A DNA stretch of 64,000 nt from Haloferax mediterranei ATCC 33500 (lineage in GTDB: Archaea > Halobacteriota > Halobacteria > Halobacteriales > Haloferacaceae): the NCBI RefSeq assembly GCF_000306765.2, contig NC_017941.2, positions 2,170,001-2,234,000 of the forward strand. The letters run 5' to 3'. Under the pieces are notes generated by a model. It did no database searches and had not been told where the DNA came from. It worked only from the letters and a program-made list of their open reading frames with translations. Position numbers and translations under genes: made by a program. Of this stretch, positions 27,687 through 37,500 are shown piece after piece; positions within the stretch are counted from its first letter, which is position 1, and each line of letters begins with the position of its first letter.

Positions 27687-28685
27687 TCAATCGTAGGCCA
27701 CCTGTGGGTTGACGTAGGCGTACAGGGCATCTACGAGGATGTTTACGAGGACGAAGCCGACCGCGACCACGATGAGCGACCCTTGCAGGACCGGCCAGTC
27801 GCGGGCGTTGATACTGTTGATGATGAGCGTCCCGAGTCCCGGCCACGCGAAGACGGCCTCCGTGATGACGGCCCCGCCGATGAGCGTGCCGAGTTGGAGC
27901 CCGATAACGGTGATGACCGGGATAAGCGTGTTTCGAAGCGCGTGCTTGTAGCGGACCAGCGTCTCCGGGAGCCCCTTCGCCCGCGTCGCACGGACGTAGG
28001 TCTGGCCTAACTGGTCGAGCATCCCGCTTCGGGTGAGTCGCGTGATGAGCGCGGTGAAGTACGTCCCGAGCGTGATGGCGGGCAGCGTGATGTGCCACAG
28101 CCACGTTCCGAAGCCGTCTATCGCCGCATCAAGGTTACCGCTGGTGAGAAGCCCCACGATGCCGTCGAAACCGATGGGTCGCTGACTCGTCGGGAACAGA
28201 TTGAACTGCACCGAGAGGACGATGATGAGCATCACCCCGAGCCAGAAGTTCGGGGTGCTGATACCGACGAGCGAGAACACCGTCGCTCCGTAGTCCGCGG
28301 GTTCGTGTCGGCGAGTCGCCGAGAGGACGCCCAACGGAATCGCGATGACGATGGCGACGACGGTCGCCGCGATGGCTAGCTCCAGCGTCGCTGGCAACTT
28401 CGCAAGGACGCGGGCCGTGACCGGCGTCCGAGTCACGAGCGAGAGCCCAAGGTCGCCGACGGGAACCCCGGAGATGAACTCCCAGTACTGGATGTACAGC
28501 GGCTCATTTAGCCCGAGTTCGGCGATGACTTGCGCTCTGACCTCGGGGTCGACGTCGGGGGGCAAGAGCACGTTCGCCGGGTCGCCCGGTGAGATAAACC
28601 GGAGACCGAAGACGACCGTGATGACCCCCCAGATGACGAACAGCCCCTGGAGCGAGCGCTTGATGAGGAACCTCGACAGGGACAT
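27687..28685 (-). CDS. Peptide ABC transporter permease (DppB type)
   Basis: 332 residues. The N-terminal LQGLFVIWGVITVVFGLRF helix is followed by a soluble loop with the DppB mark PGDPANVLLPPDVD, then six-helix topology overall. The ATPase-contacting loop YVRATRAKGLPETLVRYKHA corresponds to the EAA motif, followed by NTLIPVITVIGLQLGTLIGG. It forms the channel with DppC. It is 3 bp downstream of the binding-protein gene and 16 bp before the DppC gene. Confidence 0.96.
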   Translation of the reverse strand: MSLSRFLIKRSLQGLFVIWGVITVVFGLRFISPGDPANVLLPPDVDPEVRAQVIAELGLNEPLYIQYWEFISGVPVGDLGLSLVTRTPVTARVLAKLPATLELAIAATVVAIVIAIPLGVLSATRRHEPADYGATVFSLVGISTPNFWLGVMLIIVLSVQFNLFPTSQRPIGFDGIVGLLTSGNLDAAIDGFGTWLWHITLPAITLGTYFTALITRLTRSGMLDQLGQTYVRATRAKGLPETLVRYKHALRNTLIPVITVIGLQLGTLIGGAVITEAVFAWPGLGTLIINSINARDWPVLQGSLIVVAVGFVLVNILVDALYAYVNPQVAYD

Positions 28686-28688
28686 CGG

Positions 28689-30314
28689 CTACGGTTGGCT
28701 CATCGCGTATGCATCAATGCGCTCGTCGGAGCGGGGTTCCCATTTGATGGCGTTGTTGACGCCGTAGACGCTGAACTGCTGGTTCAGGAATATCCATGGA
28801 GCCTGCTCGTGTGCGAGTGCGTTCGCCTCCTGGAGCGTCGCCTCTCGCTCCTCGCCGGACTGGTTTCCGGCCTGTTCGAGAAGCGAATCGAACTCGTCGT
28901 TCTTCCACGTGGTGAGCGTCCCGTCCGACGCGAGAAGCGCTTCCATGACGAGACCGCCATCGAAGGTCGCTTCGCCCCAGCCGATGAGAAACCACGGTGG
29001 ACGCTTTTCGATAGAACCTGCGAGGAGTTCGTCCACGAGCGACCCGAAGTCACGCTGACGAACCGTCGCCGTGACGTTCGGGAGTTCGTCGATGTAGCCG
29101 ACGACCGCCTGTGCGACTTCGAGGTCCTTCAGATACCGACCGACCGGCGTATTGAGTTCGATTTCGGCACCGGCGTAGCCGGACTCCTCGACGAGTTGCT
29201 CGGCCATGTCGGGGTCGTACGGATACGGGTCGATATCGGGGTTGTGACCGACGAACTCGGGAAGCGTCGGCTGGCCCGTCTGTGCGCCGAACCCACCGAG
29301 GATATTCTGAACGATACTTTCGAGGTCGATGGCGTAGTTCAGCGCCTGACGGAATTTGACCGAATCGAACGGTTCGAGGTCGTACCGAAGCCCGTTGTAG
29401 ATAATCCGGGTCGACGGTGCCGCGGCGATGCTGGCATTGTCGGAGTTGTTGATGCGCGAAACCTCCTGTGGCGGGACGTTCACGATGACATCCGTTTCGC
29501 CTTGGAGGAGTTGGTTCACGCGCGTACTGGCCTCGGATGCGGCACGGAAGGTGAGTGTATCGACCGCTGCGCGTTCCTGCCAGTACTCTTCGTACGCGGA
29601 GAAGACGACGACTTCGTCTTCGGTGTACGAATCGAGTTTGAACGGTCCGGTCCCGTTTACGTTCTGTGCGATGTACGACTTGTCGTTGTTCTCAACCCAC
29701 GACTGTTGCATCACGTCGAGGTAGGTTGCGAACTCGGAGAACACGATGGGGTTCAGGCCGTCGTTGTTCACCTTGACGGCGTTTTCGCCCTCGATTGCCT
29801 CCGCACCGGCGACACCGGCGAGTTGGTCACTCTGTGGGCTCGCGAAGCCGACTTCCTCGTCGACGACGCGGTTGATACTGTACGCCACGTCTTCGGGAGT
29901 GAGTTCGTCGCCGTTGTGGAAGGTGACGCCCTCGCGGAGGTCGAACCGAACCGCGTTTTCGCCCTCGATTCGCTCGTAGTTCGTTGCGAGCGCGGTCTGT
30001 ACTGCGCCGTCGGCGTCGCGGGTCAACACGCCCTCGTACGCGTGCAAGACGACGATAGTCGTCGGTGTTTCGCGGTGGTCGTGCGGGTCGAGACCGGACG
30101 GCATCTGCCCCTGTGTAATCGTCACATCGAACGTATCGCCGTTTTCCGACGGCGTCGTGGTCGTCTCAGTCTCGTTCCCCCCACCGGCTGTAGTCGTCGT
30201 CTCTGTCCCTTCACCATCATCACCGGTACAGCCGGCGAGTGCAGCCGAGGCCGCTGCGCCGCCTGCTAATTTGAGGTATGAGCGGCGATTAATGTGTGAA
30301 TTGTTATCAGCCAT
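28689..30314 (-). CDS. Peptide ABC transporter substrate-binding lipoprotein (SBP family 5)
   Basis: 541 residues from ATG 30314; an upstream extension would place the Tat signal internally. Twin-arginine signal NRRSYLKLAGGAAASAALAG ends in a lipobox Cys, so it is a Tat-exported, lipid-anchored protein as usual in haloarchaea. A Thr/Glu-rich tether (GTETTTTAGGGNETETTTT) follows. Family 5 features: LREGVTFHNGDELTPEDVAY (about residue 130), FKLDSYTEDEVVVFSAYEEY, RQALNYAIDLESIV. It captures peptides or related solutes at the cell surface; the ligand is not predictable. It is the first gene of the five-gene minus-strand operon. Confidence 0.95.
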   Translation of the reverse strand: MADNNSHINRRSYLKLAGGAAASAALAGCTGDDGEGTETTTTAGGGNETETTTTPSENGDTFDVTITQGQMPSGLDPHDHRETPTTIVVLHAYEGVLTRDADGAVQTALATNYERIEGENAVRFDLREGVTFHNGDELTPEDVAYSINRVVDEEVGFASPQSDQLAGVAGAEAIEGENAVKVNNDGLNPIVFSEFATYLDVMQQSWVENNDKSYIAQNVNGTGPFKLDSYTEDEVVVFSAYEEYWQERAAVDTLTFRAASEASTRVNQLLQGETDVIVNVPPQEVSRINNSDNASIAAAPSTRIIYNGLRYDLEPFDSVKFRQALNYAIDLESIVQNILGGFGAQTGQPTLPEFVGHNPDIDPYPYDPDMAEQLVEESGYAGAEIELNTPVGRYLKDLEVAQAVVGYIDELPNVTATVRQRDFGSLVDELLAGSIEKRPPWFLIGWGEATFDGGLVMEALLASDGTLTTWKNDEFDSLLEQAGNQSGEEREATLQEANALAHEQAPWIFLNQQFSVYGVNNAIKWEPRSDERIDAYAMSQP

Positions 30315-30465
30315 CGAAGGAAGATTGCGTCGGCCATTCTTATAATTTGCCCGACCACAACCCCAGTATATATTGTCCGACCTATATATTGTTACCAAGC
30401 ACCATAGTGCATATCCCACTCCAACACGGGGTACGCTTATTAGTCCCCATCGCTGAACGATTTGT

Positions 30466-31098
30466 ATGGCCGTGACCGGCCGTCCTAGCCTCAGGGACTT
30501 GTTCGACGAGTCGCCGACGCCCCACATCGCACACCCGCCGCGGACGCACCAACGGCACTTCTACGTCGCGACGGATGGGTCGTACCGTCCGAACGGTGGT
30601 GGACTCGGTGTTGTGATAGAGACCCGCGACGGCGAGCGAGTCGCCCGTATCGCGCTTCCAGACGTCGCTCCGGACAACAACGTCTCGGAGTATCGAGCAC
30701 TCCACCTCGGGTTGGACGTGCTCGCCCACCGGGCACCACCGGGTTCCCGTGTTGGCGTCCTTATCGACCACGACGACCTGGCAGCGAACGTCAACAACGC
30801 GGTTCTCGCCAGCGACCACCCAGACTGGAAGTCGCCAAAGCGCATCGTCGTCCCCGCCGGGAGTGAACACCACTGGCGCGGGATTCAGGCTCGAATCTCC
30901 GGCTTCGAAGAGATTCGTGCCGCCCGAATCGATAGCCGAGAGAACCCCGCACATCCGCTTGCGAACTCACCGAGCGAGTACGAACACGTCAACAGACGCC
31001 CCAATCGGTGCGTGATTCCGGACCCGCCGGAGTTCGAGACGGAAACGGACGCGAGCTACCTGCCGCCGTCCCGGTTCGAAGGTCGGGCGAGCGACTGA
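30466..31098 (+). CDS. RNase HI-like protein
   Basis: 210 residues. The RNase H fold starts near residue 31: YVATDGSYRPNGGGLGVVIE carries the first catalytic Asp with the GG(G)xG turn, NNVSEYRALHLGLDVL supplies the conserved Glu of SEYxAL, and GVLIDHDDLAANVN has the third acid in the usual position. The fourth acid could be in the Asp/Glu-rich middle and is not certain. RNase HI cleaves RNA in RNA-DNA hybrids. The N-terminal 30 residues and C-terminal acidic tail are extra. Divergent from the peptide transporter operon, with TATA-like CTTATT about 30 bp before the ATG, so possibly leaderless. Confidence 0.8.
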   Translation: MAVTGRPSLRDLFDESPTPHIAHPPRTHQRHFYVATDGSYRPNGGGLGVVIETRDGERVARIALPDVAPDNNVSEYRALHLGLDVLAHRAPPGSRVGVLIDHDDLAANVNNAVLASDHPDWKSPKRIVVPAGSEHHWRGIQARISGFEEIRAARIDSRENPAHPLANSPSEYEHVNRRPNRCVIPDPPEFETETDASYLPPSRFEGRASD

Positions 31099-31230
31099 AC
31101 ACCGTCAGACCCCACGCCTCGACTCACCGGTCGGAGGTTGATGAGCGCGAGCGGTCCCATTCTACGACCCCCCGTCGAAACAGTCCTCCTCGTCAAAAAG
31201 TTGACAACGGGGCGTAGCGACAGCTACACC

Positions 31231-31920
31231 ATGGACACGACGGGAGTCGTCGAACCGTTCGACCCCCGAGGATACGGGCTGTCGCCACTCGCCGCGACAC
31301 TCAGATGCCGTGCACCGCGACTCATCGCCGGCAGTCTCCTCGTAGCGGTTGTCGTCTTCTTCGCCGCTCGGGACCCAGGATACCTTTCGCCGACTGCGGG
31401 ACTCCGAACAGACGTGTTCGCCAGTGGCTCGCCTGACCTTCTCGTCCGCCTCGAACTGGCCGGACTCGTGGGTGCTCTCGTCGGCGGGACACATCTCGTC
31501 TTGCTGACCGGCCGCGACGCCGCGGTCGACCTCCGTTCGGCCGCGAAATACCTCATTTCTGCCGCTGCGGCGTTCATCATCGGGGTCGGACTGACCTGGT
31601 TCGTCGCTCCGAGCGTTGTCGACCTCCTCATCAGTACGGACCGACTCGCATCCGGGTCCCGGCAGGCAATCCTCGAACTCGAACTGTTCTTGCCCGTCGC
31701 TGGAGGACTCGGAATGGCTACTGCACCGCTCCTCGTCGGGTTGGCTCGGTCCGGGGCGCTTCCGAGCCGACTCGGTGAGCGGACCAAAGGGATGGCACTC
31801 TTGCTTACAGTGGCATTCGCCGCGTTCTTCTCGCCGCCGGACCCGACGACGTTCGCCCTCTACGCGATGCCGCCGCTGGCCGGTGTTGCGGTCGCTGTCG
31901 CGTGGATTGACTTCAGGTGA
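31231..31920 (+). CDS. Hypothetical six-helix membrane protein
   Basis: 229 residues from ATG 31231 (MDTTGVVEPFDPRGYG); a TTG at 31138 would add 31 residues without membrane character. About six hydrophobic segments, e.g. LIAGSLLVAVVVFFAA, LAGLVGALVGGTHLVLL, YLISAAAAFIIGVGLTW, ALLLTVAFAAFFSP. No recognised family or catalytic motif. It stands alone between the RNase H-like gene and the convergent malic enzyme gene. Confidence 0.75.
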   Translation: MDTTGVVEPFDPRGYGLSPLAATLRCRAPRLIAGSLLVAVVVFFAARDPGYLSPTAGLRTDVFASGSPDLLVRLELAGLVGALVGGTHLVLLTGRDAAVDLRSAAKYLISAAAAFIIGVGLTWFVAPSVVDLLISTDRLASGSRQAILELELFLPVAGGLGMATAPLLVGLARSGALPSRLGERTKGMALLLTVAFAAFFSPPDPTTFALYAMPPLAGVAVAVAWIDFR

Positions 31921-31960
31921 CGATTGGGTTGCCTCCGAAAAAATACGACTACCGGACCGA

Positions 31961-34216
31961 TTACTCCTGCTGTGCGTCCACGACCGCAGTCGCTGCGAGG
32001 TTGACGATGTCTTTGACTTCGTCGCCGCGCTGGAGGACGTGAACGGGTTTGTCCATGCCGACGAGCATAGGACCGATGGCCTCCGCGCCGCCGAGGCGCT
32101 GGAGGAGTTTGTAACCGATGTTACCCGCTTCGAGGTTCGGGAAGATGAGGACGTTCGCCGGGTCGTCGAGTTCCGCGAAGTCGTAGGTCCCTTCGAGGAT
32201 GTCTTCGACGAGGGCCGTGTCGGCCTGCATCTCGCCGTCGACCGGGAAGTCCACTTCGGGGTCGTTTTGGAGGAGTCTCGCCGCGTCACGCGGCTTCGCA
32301 GTTCCCTCGTTACGGACGCTGCCGAAGTTAGAGTACGAGAGGAGTGCGGCGCGCGGTTCGACGTTGAACCGGCGGGCCAGTTCGGCCGTGTGTTTCGTAA
32401 TCTCCGCGAGAATCTCCTCGTCGGGGTCGAGATTGACTGTCGTGTCAGCACAGAAGACCACGCGGTTCTTGAACGTCATCATGTAGACACCGGCCGCGTA
32501 GTTGGCGTCCTCGGCCGTGCCGATAAGCTGGAGTGGCGGTCGAAGCGCCGAGGGGTAGTGGTGGGTCAGACCGGTGAGCATCGCGTCGGCGTCGTCCATG
32601 GAGACCATCACGCTGGCGAAGTAATTCGAGTCCTGCTGGACGAGTTCGGCCGCTTCGGTACGAGTAAGTCCCTTCCGACGGCGGCGTTCGTAGAGATGGT
32701 CGACGTAGTGGTTCCACTCGCCGTCGTGGGGGTTGGCGATGGTCGGGTCAAATTCGAGGCCCAACTCTTCGGCCTTCCGCAGGATGGTGGTGGTATCGCC
32801 GACGAGGATTGGCTCGGCAATGCCCTCCTCTTGCATCTGGTAGGCAGCGCGAATCATCTTCTCGTTGGACCCCTCGGCGAGGGCGACCCGCTTGGGGTCG
32901 GATTTCGCCTTATTGAGGACGACGCGCATCATCTCGCGGGACTTGCCGAGGCGCGCTTCGAGTCGCTCGCGGTACTCGTTCATATCGAGGCGCTCTCGGG
33001 CCGCGCCGGAGGTCATCGCCGCCTGCGCGACGGCCGGCGCGACTTCGAACAGCACACGTGGGTCGAGTGGTTTGGGGATGAGGTAGTCGGGACCGAACTG
33101 CAGCGGGTGGTCGCCGTAGGCTTTGACGACGGCGTCGGGTACGTCTTGCCGGGCGAGTTCGGCGAGTGCCTCGGCGGCGGCGCGCTTCATCGCCTCGTTG
33201 ATTTCAGTCGCACGCACGTCGAGTGCACCGCGGAAGATGAACGGGAAGCCGAGAACGTTGTTCACCTGATTCGGGTAGTCCGAGCGACCCGTCGCCATGA
33301 TGACCGTGTCGTCACGGGCGTTCTTGGCATCCTCGTAGGTAATCTCGGGGTCCGGGTTCGCCATCGCGAAGATGATGGGGTTGTCGGCCATCGACCGGAC
33401 CATGTCTTGACTCACGATGCCACCGACGGAAAGACCGGCGAACACGTCCGCTCCCTCCATGGCGTGCGCGAGCGAGCCCTCTTCGACGTCCTGGGCGAAC
33501 TCGGCTTTGTACTTGTTAACGTCGCCTGCACTGACGCGTGACTCGGTGATGATACCTGACGAGTCACACATCGTGATGTTCTCTTTTTTCGCGCCGAGCG
33601 AGACGTAGAATCGCGCTGTTGCGAGCGCCGACGCGCCCGCACCGGAGAAGACGATTTCGAGGTCTTCGAGGTCCTTACCGAGAACGTCGGCGGCGTTGAG
33701 CAGTGCTGCCCCGGAGATGATGGCTGTCCCGTGCTGGTCGTCGTGGAACACGGGGATATCCATCGTTTCGCGGAGTTGTCGCTCGATTTCGAAACATTCC
33801 GGTGCCTTGATGTCCTCGAGGTTGATGCCACCGAAGGTCGGTTCCATCGCCTTCGTTGCGGCGACGAAGTCGTCCACGTCGGTGATGTCGAGTTCGACGT
33901 CGAACACGTCGATGTCGGCGAAGCGTTTGAACAGGACGCCCTTGCCCTCCATGACCGGCTTCGACGCCTGCGAGCCGATATCACCGAGACCGAGGACCGC
34001 CGTCCCGTTCGAAACGACGCCCACGAGGTTGCCCTTCGCGGTGTACTCGTATGCCGCGTCTTCGTCTTCGTCGATATCCCGGCACGGGGCCGCCACACCC
34101 GGGGAGTACGCGAGGCTCAGGTCGCGCTGCGTGTTCGTCGGTTTTGTCGTGGCAATCTCTATTTTCCCGGGCGGGTCCCGGCGGTGATATTCTCGTGAGT
34201 CGTCGTCCAGTCCCAT
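31961..34216 (-). CDS. maeB: NADP-dependent malic enzyme with phosphotransacetylase-like C-terminal domain
   Basis: 751 residues, the length of the MaeB fusion. The malic enzyme part (about 1-420) has [15 protein letters not shown], the catalytic Tyr/Lys stretch [20 protein letters not shown], metal/substrate [13 protein letters not shown] and [11 protein letters not shown], the NAD(P) fold ELIV-type [14 protein letters not shown], and [19 protein letters not shown]. The C-terminal part (about 430-751) resembles phosphate acetyltransferase ([19 protein letters not shown], ... [18 protein letters not shown]), regulatory in characterised fusions. It decarboxylates malate to pyruvate with NADPH. 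Single gene, convergent with the membrane gene upstream. Confidence 0.96.
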   Translation of the reverse strand: MGLDDDSREYHRRDPPGKIEIATTKPTNTQRDLSLAYSPGVAAPCRDIDEDEDAAYEYTAKGNLVGVVSNGTAVLGLGDIGSQASKPVMEGKGVLFKRFADIDVFDVELDITDVDDFVAATKAMEPTFGGINLEDIKAPECFEIERQLRETMDIPVFHDDQHGTAIISGAALLNAADVLGKDLEDLEIVFSGAGASALATARFYVSLGAKKENITMCDSSGIITESRVSAGDVNKYKAEFAQDVEEGSLAHAMEGADVFAGLSVGGIVSQDMVRSMADNPIIFAMANPDPEITYEDAKNARDDTVIMATGRSDYPNQVNNVLGFPFIFRGALDVRATEINEAMKRAAAEALAELARQDVPDAVVKAYGDHPLQFGPDYLIPKPLDPRVLFEVAPAVAQAAMTSGAARERLDMNEYRERLEARLGKSREMMRVVLNKAKSDPKRVALAEGSNEKMIRAAYQMQEEGIAEPILVGDTTTILRKAEELGLEFDPTIANPHDGEWNHYVDHLYERRRRKGLTRTEAAELVQQDSNYFASVMVSMDDADAMLTGLTHHYPSALRPPLQLIGTAEDANYAAGVYMMTFKNRVVFCADTTVNLDPDEEILAEITKHTAELARRFNVEPRAALLSYSNFGSVRNEGTAKPRDAARLLQNDPEVDFPVDGEMQADTALVEDILEGTYDFAELDDPANVLIFPNLEAGNIGYKLLQRLGGAEAIGPMLVGMDKPVHVLQRGDEVKDIVNLAATAVVDAQQE

Positions 34217-34345
34217 GAATCACACCACCTCGCCCGGGGGCAAAAAACTATCCAACGGCGTCGAACAGTATTTTCGACAGTAGTCGAATGACTGGGGGAC
34301 AAAAGGGGGTTTCGACGTCGGTTCAGCGCCACACACTCACAAAAA

Positions 34346-35452
34346 TTACTCCGTTTCGATGTGAAGAATTTCGGGGCGTTCGAGTTCGACCGACCCGTCT
34401 TCGGCGGCGACTGTCCGAGTCGGCCACTGGCTTGTCGCCGTCAACACTTCGACGTCGTCAGCCGTGACGAGCACCGTGTCCTCGCTCTTTGCGCCCTCGA
34501 TGGTTGGGTTGTAGGCGTAGGCCATCGGCACGTGGACAGCATCGTCCGCGTCGGGTGCGGCGAACCACTCTCGTCCGGCGAATCCGGCGGCACCGCCCTG
34601 ATGGTGATTCAGCCACTCGTCGGATTTGCCGACCTCGTCGTAGGTGTCGCGGATGGAGTCGAACACATCCGCCGCCGTTCCCCCTTCGGCCGCCACTCGC
34701 TTCGTCGCCGCAAGCGCTTCCACTTCTACTTGCATCGTCTTCTCGTGTCGCGTTTCGAGCCAGTCGGGCGCGTCGAACGCGACGGTTCGCGTACAACTCG
34801 CGTAAAGACCGTCCCGTTGGGCCGTCACGGAGATGAGCGCGTAGTCTCCGAGTTCCTCTTCGGTCGGCGTGTAATGCCGGTACTTCTGGGCGCGTCGGGC
34901 ACCGCCGACGAGGGCGACGGGCGTCTCGATACCCATCGCGTGCAGTGTGACGCGGAGGCCCGAGGCGACTTCGTGTTCCGTGTCCTGCGGTTCGAGTTCT
35001 CGACAGACCCGCTCGACGGCGCTCGCCACGTCGCGGCCGAGTTCGCGGTACGCCTCGATGTCGGCTTCGGTGAGTGGTTGACGAACTGCCGAGGCGTCCA
35101 CCTCGTCGAATCCGGGTACGTCGAAGTCCGCGGCCGCAGGTGTCGGAGAAACCGTCGCGACGCCGGACGCGAGAGACCCTTCGTGCCACTGGTAGCGGTG
35201 AATACGAACGTCTTCGTGCGGGACTTCTTCGTGGAGCAGTCGCGTGGCCTCGATGTTGTCGGTCACGACGTGGAACTCCTCGCCGTCGTAGCCGGCGGCC
35301 GCGACACCGATGGGTGCGTCGCGGTCGACGACGTTGTCGCCGCCGAGGAGCCACGCGAAGGAGTTCGGGCGGGCGAACCAGACTGCCTCGATGTCGTGTG
35401 TTTCGAGGTACGTGTCGAGGCGGTCTGCCCGAGATGCGAGTCGCTCGTCCAT
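34346..35452 (-). CDS. M24-family (creatinase/Xaa-Pro peptidase fold) protein, metal ligands altered
   Basis: 368 residues from ATG 35452. The N-terminal creatinase-type domain (about 1-130; RADRLDTYLETHDIEAVWFA, PNSFAWLLGGDNVV) is followed by a pita-bread domain (TEADIEAYRELGRDVASAVE ...). The fold is clear, but ligand positions are altered: where metallopeptidases have D.G and SDxTRT, this reads ISVTAQRDGLYASCTRT, and the GHGIG segment reads HHQGGAAGFAGREWF. Only the late GAKSEDTVLVT keeps a Glu at its place. So it may be metal-free like creatinase itself, or non-catalytic. Peptidase naming by homology should be treated with care. Confidence 0.85.
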   Translation of the reverse strand: MDERLASRADRLDTYLETHDIEAVWFARPNSFAWLLGGDNVVDRDAPIGVAAAGYDGEEFHVVTDNIEATRLLHEEVPHEDVRIHRYQWHEGSLASGVATVSPTPAAADFDVPGFDEVDASAVRQPLTEADIEAYRELGRDVASAVERVCRELEPQDTEHEVASGLRVTLHAMGIETPVALVGGARRAQKYRHYTPTEEELGDYALISVTAQRDGLYASCTRTVAFDAPDWLETRHEKTMQVEVEALAATKRVAAEGGTAADVFDSIRDTYDEVGKSDEWLNHHQGGAAGFAGREWFAAPDADDAVHVPMAYAYNPTIEGAKSEDTVLVTADDVEVLTATSQWPTRTVAAEDGSVELERPEILHIETE

Positions 35453-35590
35453 AGTCGGTCGTCCAACTGCACCGACTTGAATGGGACGACTCAGTTGAGA
35501 AGCGACGCCCGAACCGGAACAATACGAAATGTGACACCTTCGACGGACGTACCTACGAGGTATAAGTTTGCGCGGGCCTGACCCCCGCGT

Positions 35591-36424
35591 ATGACACCTC
35601 GGCTTCGCCGCCTCCTCGCGGGGTCCGCCGTGCTGACTGGTATCCTGATGGTGCTCGGGGTTTACACCGCCGCCGCGGGTGCCGGACTCACGTGTGCCGG
35701 TCGCTGGCCCTTCTGCGACGGCTTCCTCGGACTGTTCCCGGCCAACTGGGGCAGTTTCCTCGAATGGTTCCACCGACTCGTCGCCATGATTACCGGCTTC
35801 GTCATCCTCGGAACGACGATAAAAGCGTGGCGCGAAGGCGTCTCGAAGCGCGTCCGATACGCACTCGTGGTCGCCACCGCCATCCTTCCGTTCCAAATCG
35901 TCCTCGGTGCACTCACCGTCACCGAGTACGAGTGGGTCATCCTCACCGCCCACTACGTCGTTGCCACATCAATCTTCACTGCGATTGTCGCCGCCGCCGC
36001 GTGGGGGCTTTCCAACCGCGGAATTCCCCGTATCGCCGACGCGGTCCGGCTGGCGCTCGTCGGGATGCCGATTATGCTCGTCCTCGCTCCCCACATGTTC
36101 GTCTCGTTCGGCCCGCTGACGCAGGCCGTATACTACGTCGTCGGTCTCACAACGTACGGCGCGCTCCTCTCCGCGACACTCTGGACCAGCGCCGCACACG
36201 GTGCGCGCGCAGATGCGTACGGCCGCCTCAAGGTATCCCTCGCACCCGCGAGCGCAATCGTCGTCACCCTCCTCATCGCCGGACGGCAGGTGTACGACCC
36301 GATACTCCAACTGGCTCATCTCGGCGGAACAGTCATCGCACTCGTCCTCGTCGTCGGTGCAGCGGTCGTCGTCCGCGGCGGTCTCCCAATCCCACAGACG
36401 AGCGTTACAAACGACGCAGACTGA
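35591..36424 (+). CDS. ctaA: Heme A synthase (COX15/CtaA family)
   Basis: 277 residues with eight predicted helices. It converts heme O to heme A for the terminal oxidase. Family marks: VYTAAAGAGLTCAGRWPFCDG, the paired-Cys loop after the first helix, WFHRLVAMITGFVILG with a heme-ligand His, PFQIVLGALTV and LTAHYVVATSIF with another His, and late LQLAHLGGTVIALVLVV. The start is ATG 35591, 138 bp from the divergent M24-family gene. No heme O synthase or oxidase genes are in the window. Confidence 0.93.
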   Translation: MTPRLRRLLAGSAVLTGILMVLGVYTAAAGAGLTCAGRWPFCDGFLGLFPANWGSFLEWFHRLVAMITGFVILGTTIKAWREGVSKRVRYALVVATAILPFQIVLGALTVTEYEWVILTAHYVVATSIFTAIVAAAAWGLSNRGIPRIADAVRLALVGMPIMLVLAPHMFVSFGPLTQAVYYVVGLTTYGALLSATLWTSAAHGARADAYGRLKVSLAPASAIVVTLLIAGRQVYDPILQLAHLGGTVIALVLVVGAAVVVRGGLPIPQTSVTNDAD

Positions 36425-36654
36425 GTTCGCGGCCAATACCGCTTCTTCGGATACGTTTTCCCGTCTGTCGAATCGAAAATCAGTGACAGAATGATAGTCA
36501 TACACAATCAAGATGTTTAAAGTTGTAGAGTGTTCGAAAATTAATCGATTTCTTATCGATTTTCTTTCTTTGCTGGCAATTTTCACCAAAATAGGCGCGA
36601 ATTGATGTTTCGACCGAAGAAGTGTTATAGGGGGAGTGCCACCTGTGGCTTGTT

Positions 36655-37452
36655 ATGAAACGTCGTACCTATCTCAAGGGATCGGCAGGGGCTGCGGCCG
36701 CGTTCACGTTGGCTGGTTGTCTCGGTGGTGGAGACGAGATTGTCATCGGTTCGGACATTCCGTACCGGCCGTTCGAGTACGAGACGACCGAAGGCGAACT
36801 CGTCGGCTTCGACGTCGAAATCGCACAGGCCGTCTTCACCGACCAACTCGGCTATGAACACAGGTTCAAACCGACGAGCTTCGACGGTATCATCCCGGCG
36901 TTGAAAAACGGGAACTTCCGCGTCATCATGTCTGCGATGACCATCACCGAAGAACGCGCCGAGGAGATCGACTTCTCCGACCCGTACTTCACGGCGTACC
37001 AGACTGTCGTCGTCCTCAAAAACGGCGACATCTCCTCGAAGGAGGACCTCAAAGGGAAGACCGTCGGCGTTCAGAAGGGGACGACCGGCGCGGCCGCGGC
37101 CGATTCACTCAAAGAAGAGTTCGACGGCAACCTGAACATCCAGCGGTACGACCAGATTCCCGGCGCGTTCGACGCGCTCAGGAACAACCAGGTCGTCGCC
37201 GTCATCAACGACAACACGGTTAACGCCGAGTTCGTCAACCAGAGTGACAGCGTCACATTCCTCGAAGGCTCCGGTGCCGCGGAGGAGCAGGGCAAAAACG
37301 CTCCGCCGTACCTCACGCTCACCGTCGAAGAGTACGGCATCGGGTTCCGCCAAGACGACGACGAGTTCCGCAAGGAGGTCAACGGCGCACTCGAGACGAT
37401 TCGAGAAAACGGGACGTACGACGAGATTTACTCGAAGTACTTCTCCGGCTAA
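36655..37452 (+). CDS. Amino acid ABC transporter binding lipoprotein
   Basis: 265 residues. Tat-type signal MKRRTYLKGSAGAAAAFTLA ends at lipobox Cys (LAGC), so it is exported folded and lipid anchored. SBP family 3 features: PYRPFEYETTEGELVGFDVE, SFDGIIPALKNGNFRVIMSA, MTITEERAEEIDFSDPYF, and KGKTVGVQKGTTGA (the usual Gly-rich loop). It binds a polar or charged amino acid and hands it to the adjacent permease. First gene of a three-gene cluster; an AT-rich 230-bp region upstream likely holds the promoter. Confidence 0.95.
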   Translation: MKRRTYLKGSAGAAAAFTLAGCLGGGDEIVIGSDIPYRPFEYETTEGELVGFDVEIAQAVFTDQLGYEHRFKPTSFDGIIPALKNGNFRVIMSAMTITEERAEEIDFSDPYFTAYQTVVVLKNGDISSKEDLKGKTVGVQKGTTGAAAADSLKEEFDGNLNIQRYDQIPGAFDALRNNQVVAVINDNTVNAEFVNQSDSVTFLEGSGAAEEQGKNAPPYLTLTVEEYGIGFRQDDDEFRKEVNGALETIRENGTYDEIYSKYFSG

Positions 37453-37500
37453 TCCGAACCACCACGCGATTTTATTACACCACTGTGAGATTAATTACCA

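Noticed and set aside
28695-30269. 524-codon frame opposite the peptide-binding lipoprotein
   Set aside because: Shadow of the high-GC gene; the minus-strand gene has a Tat lipoprotein signal and family 5 motifs.
31616-33541. 641-codon frame opposite the malic enzyme
   Set aside because: Shadow frame; the malic enzyme on the other strand is full length with all motifs.
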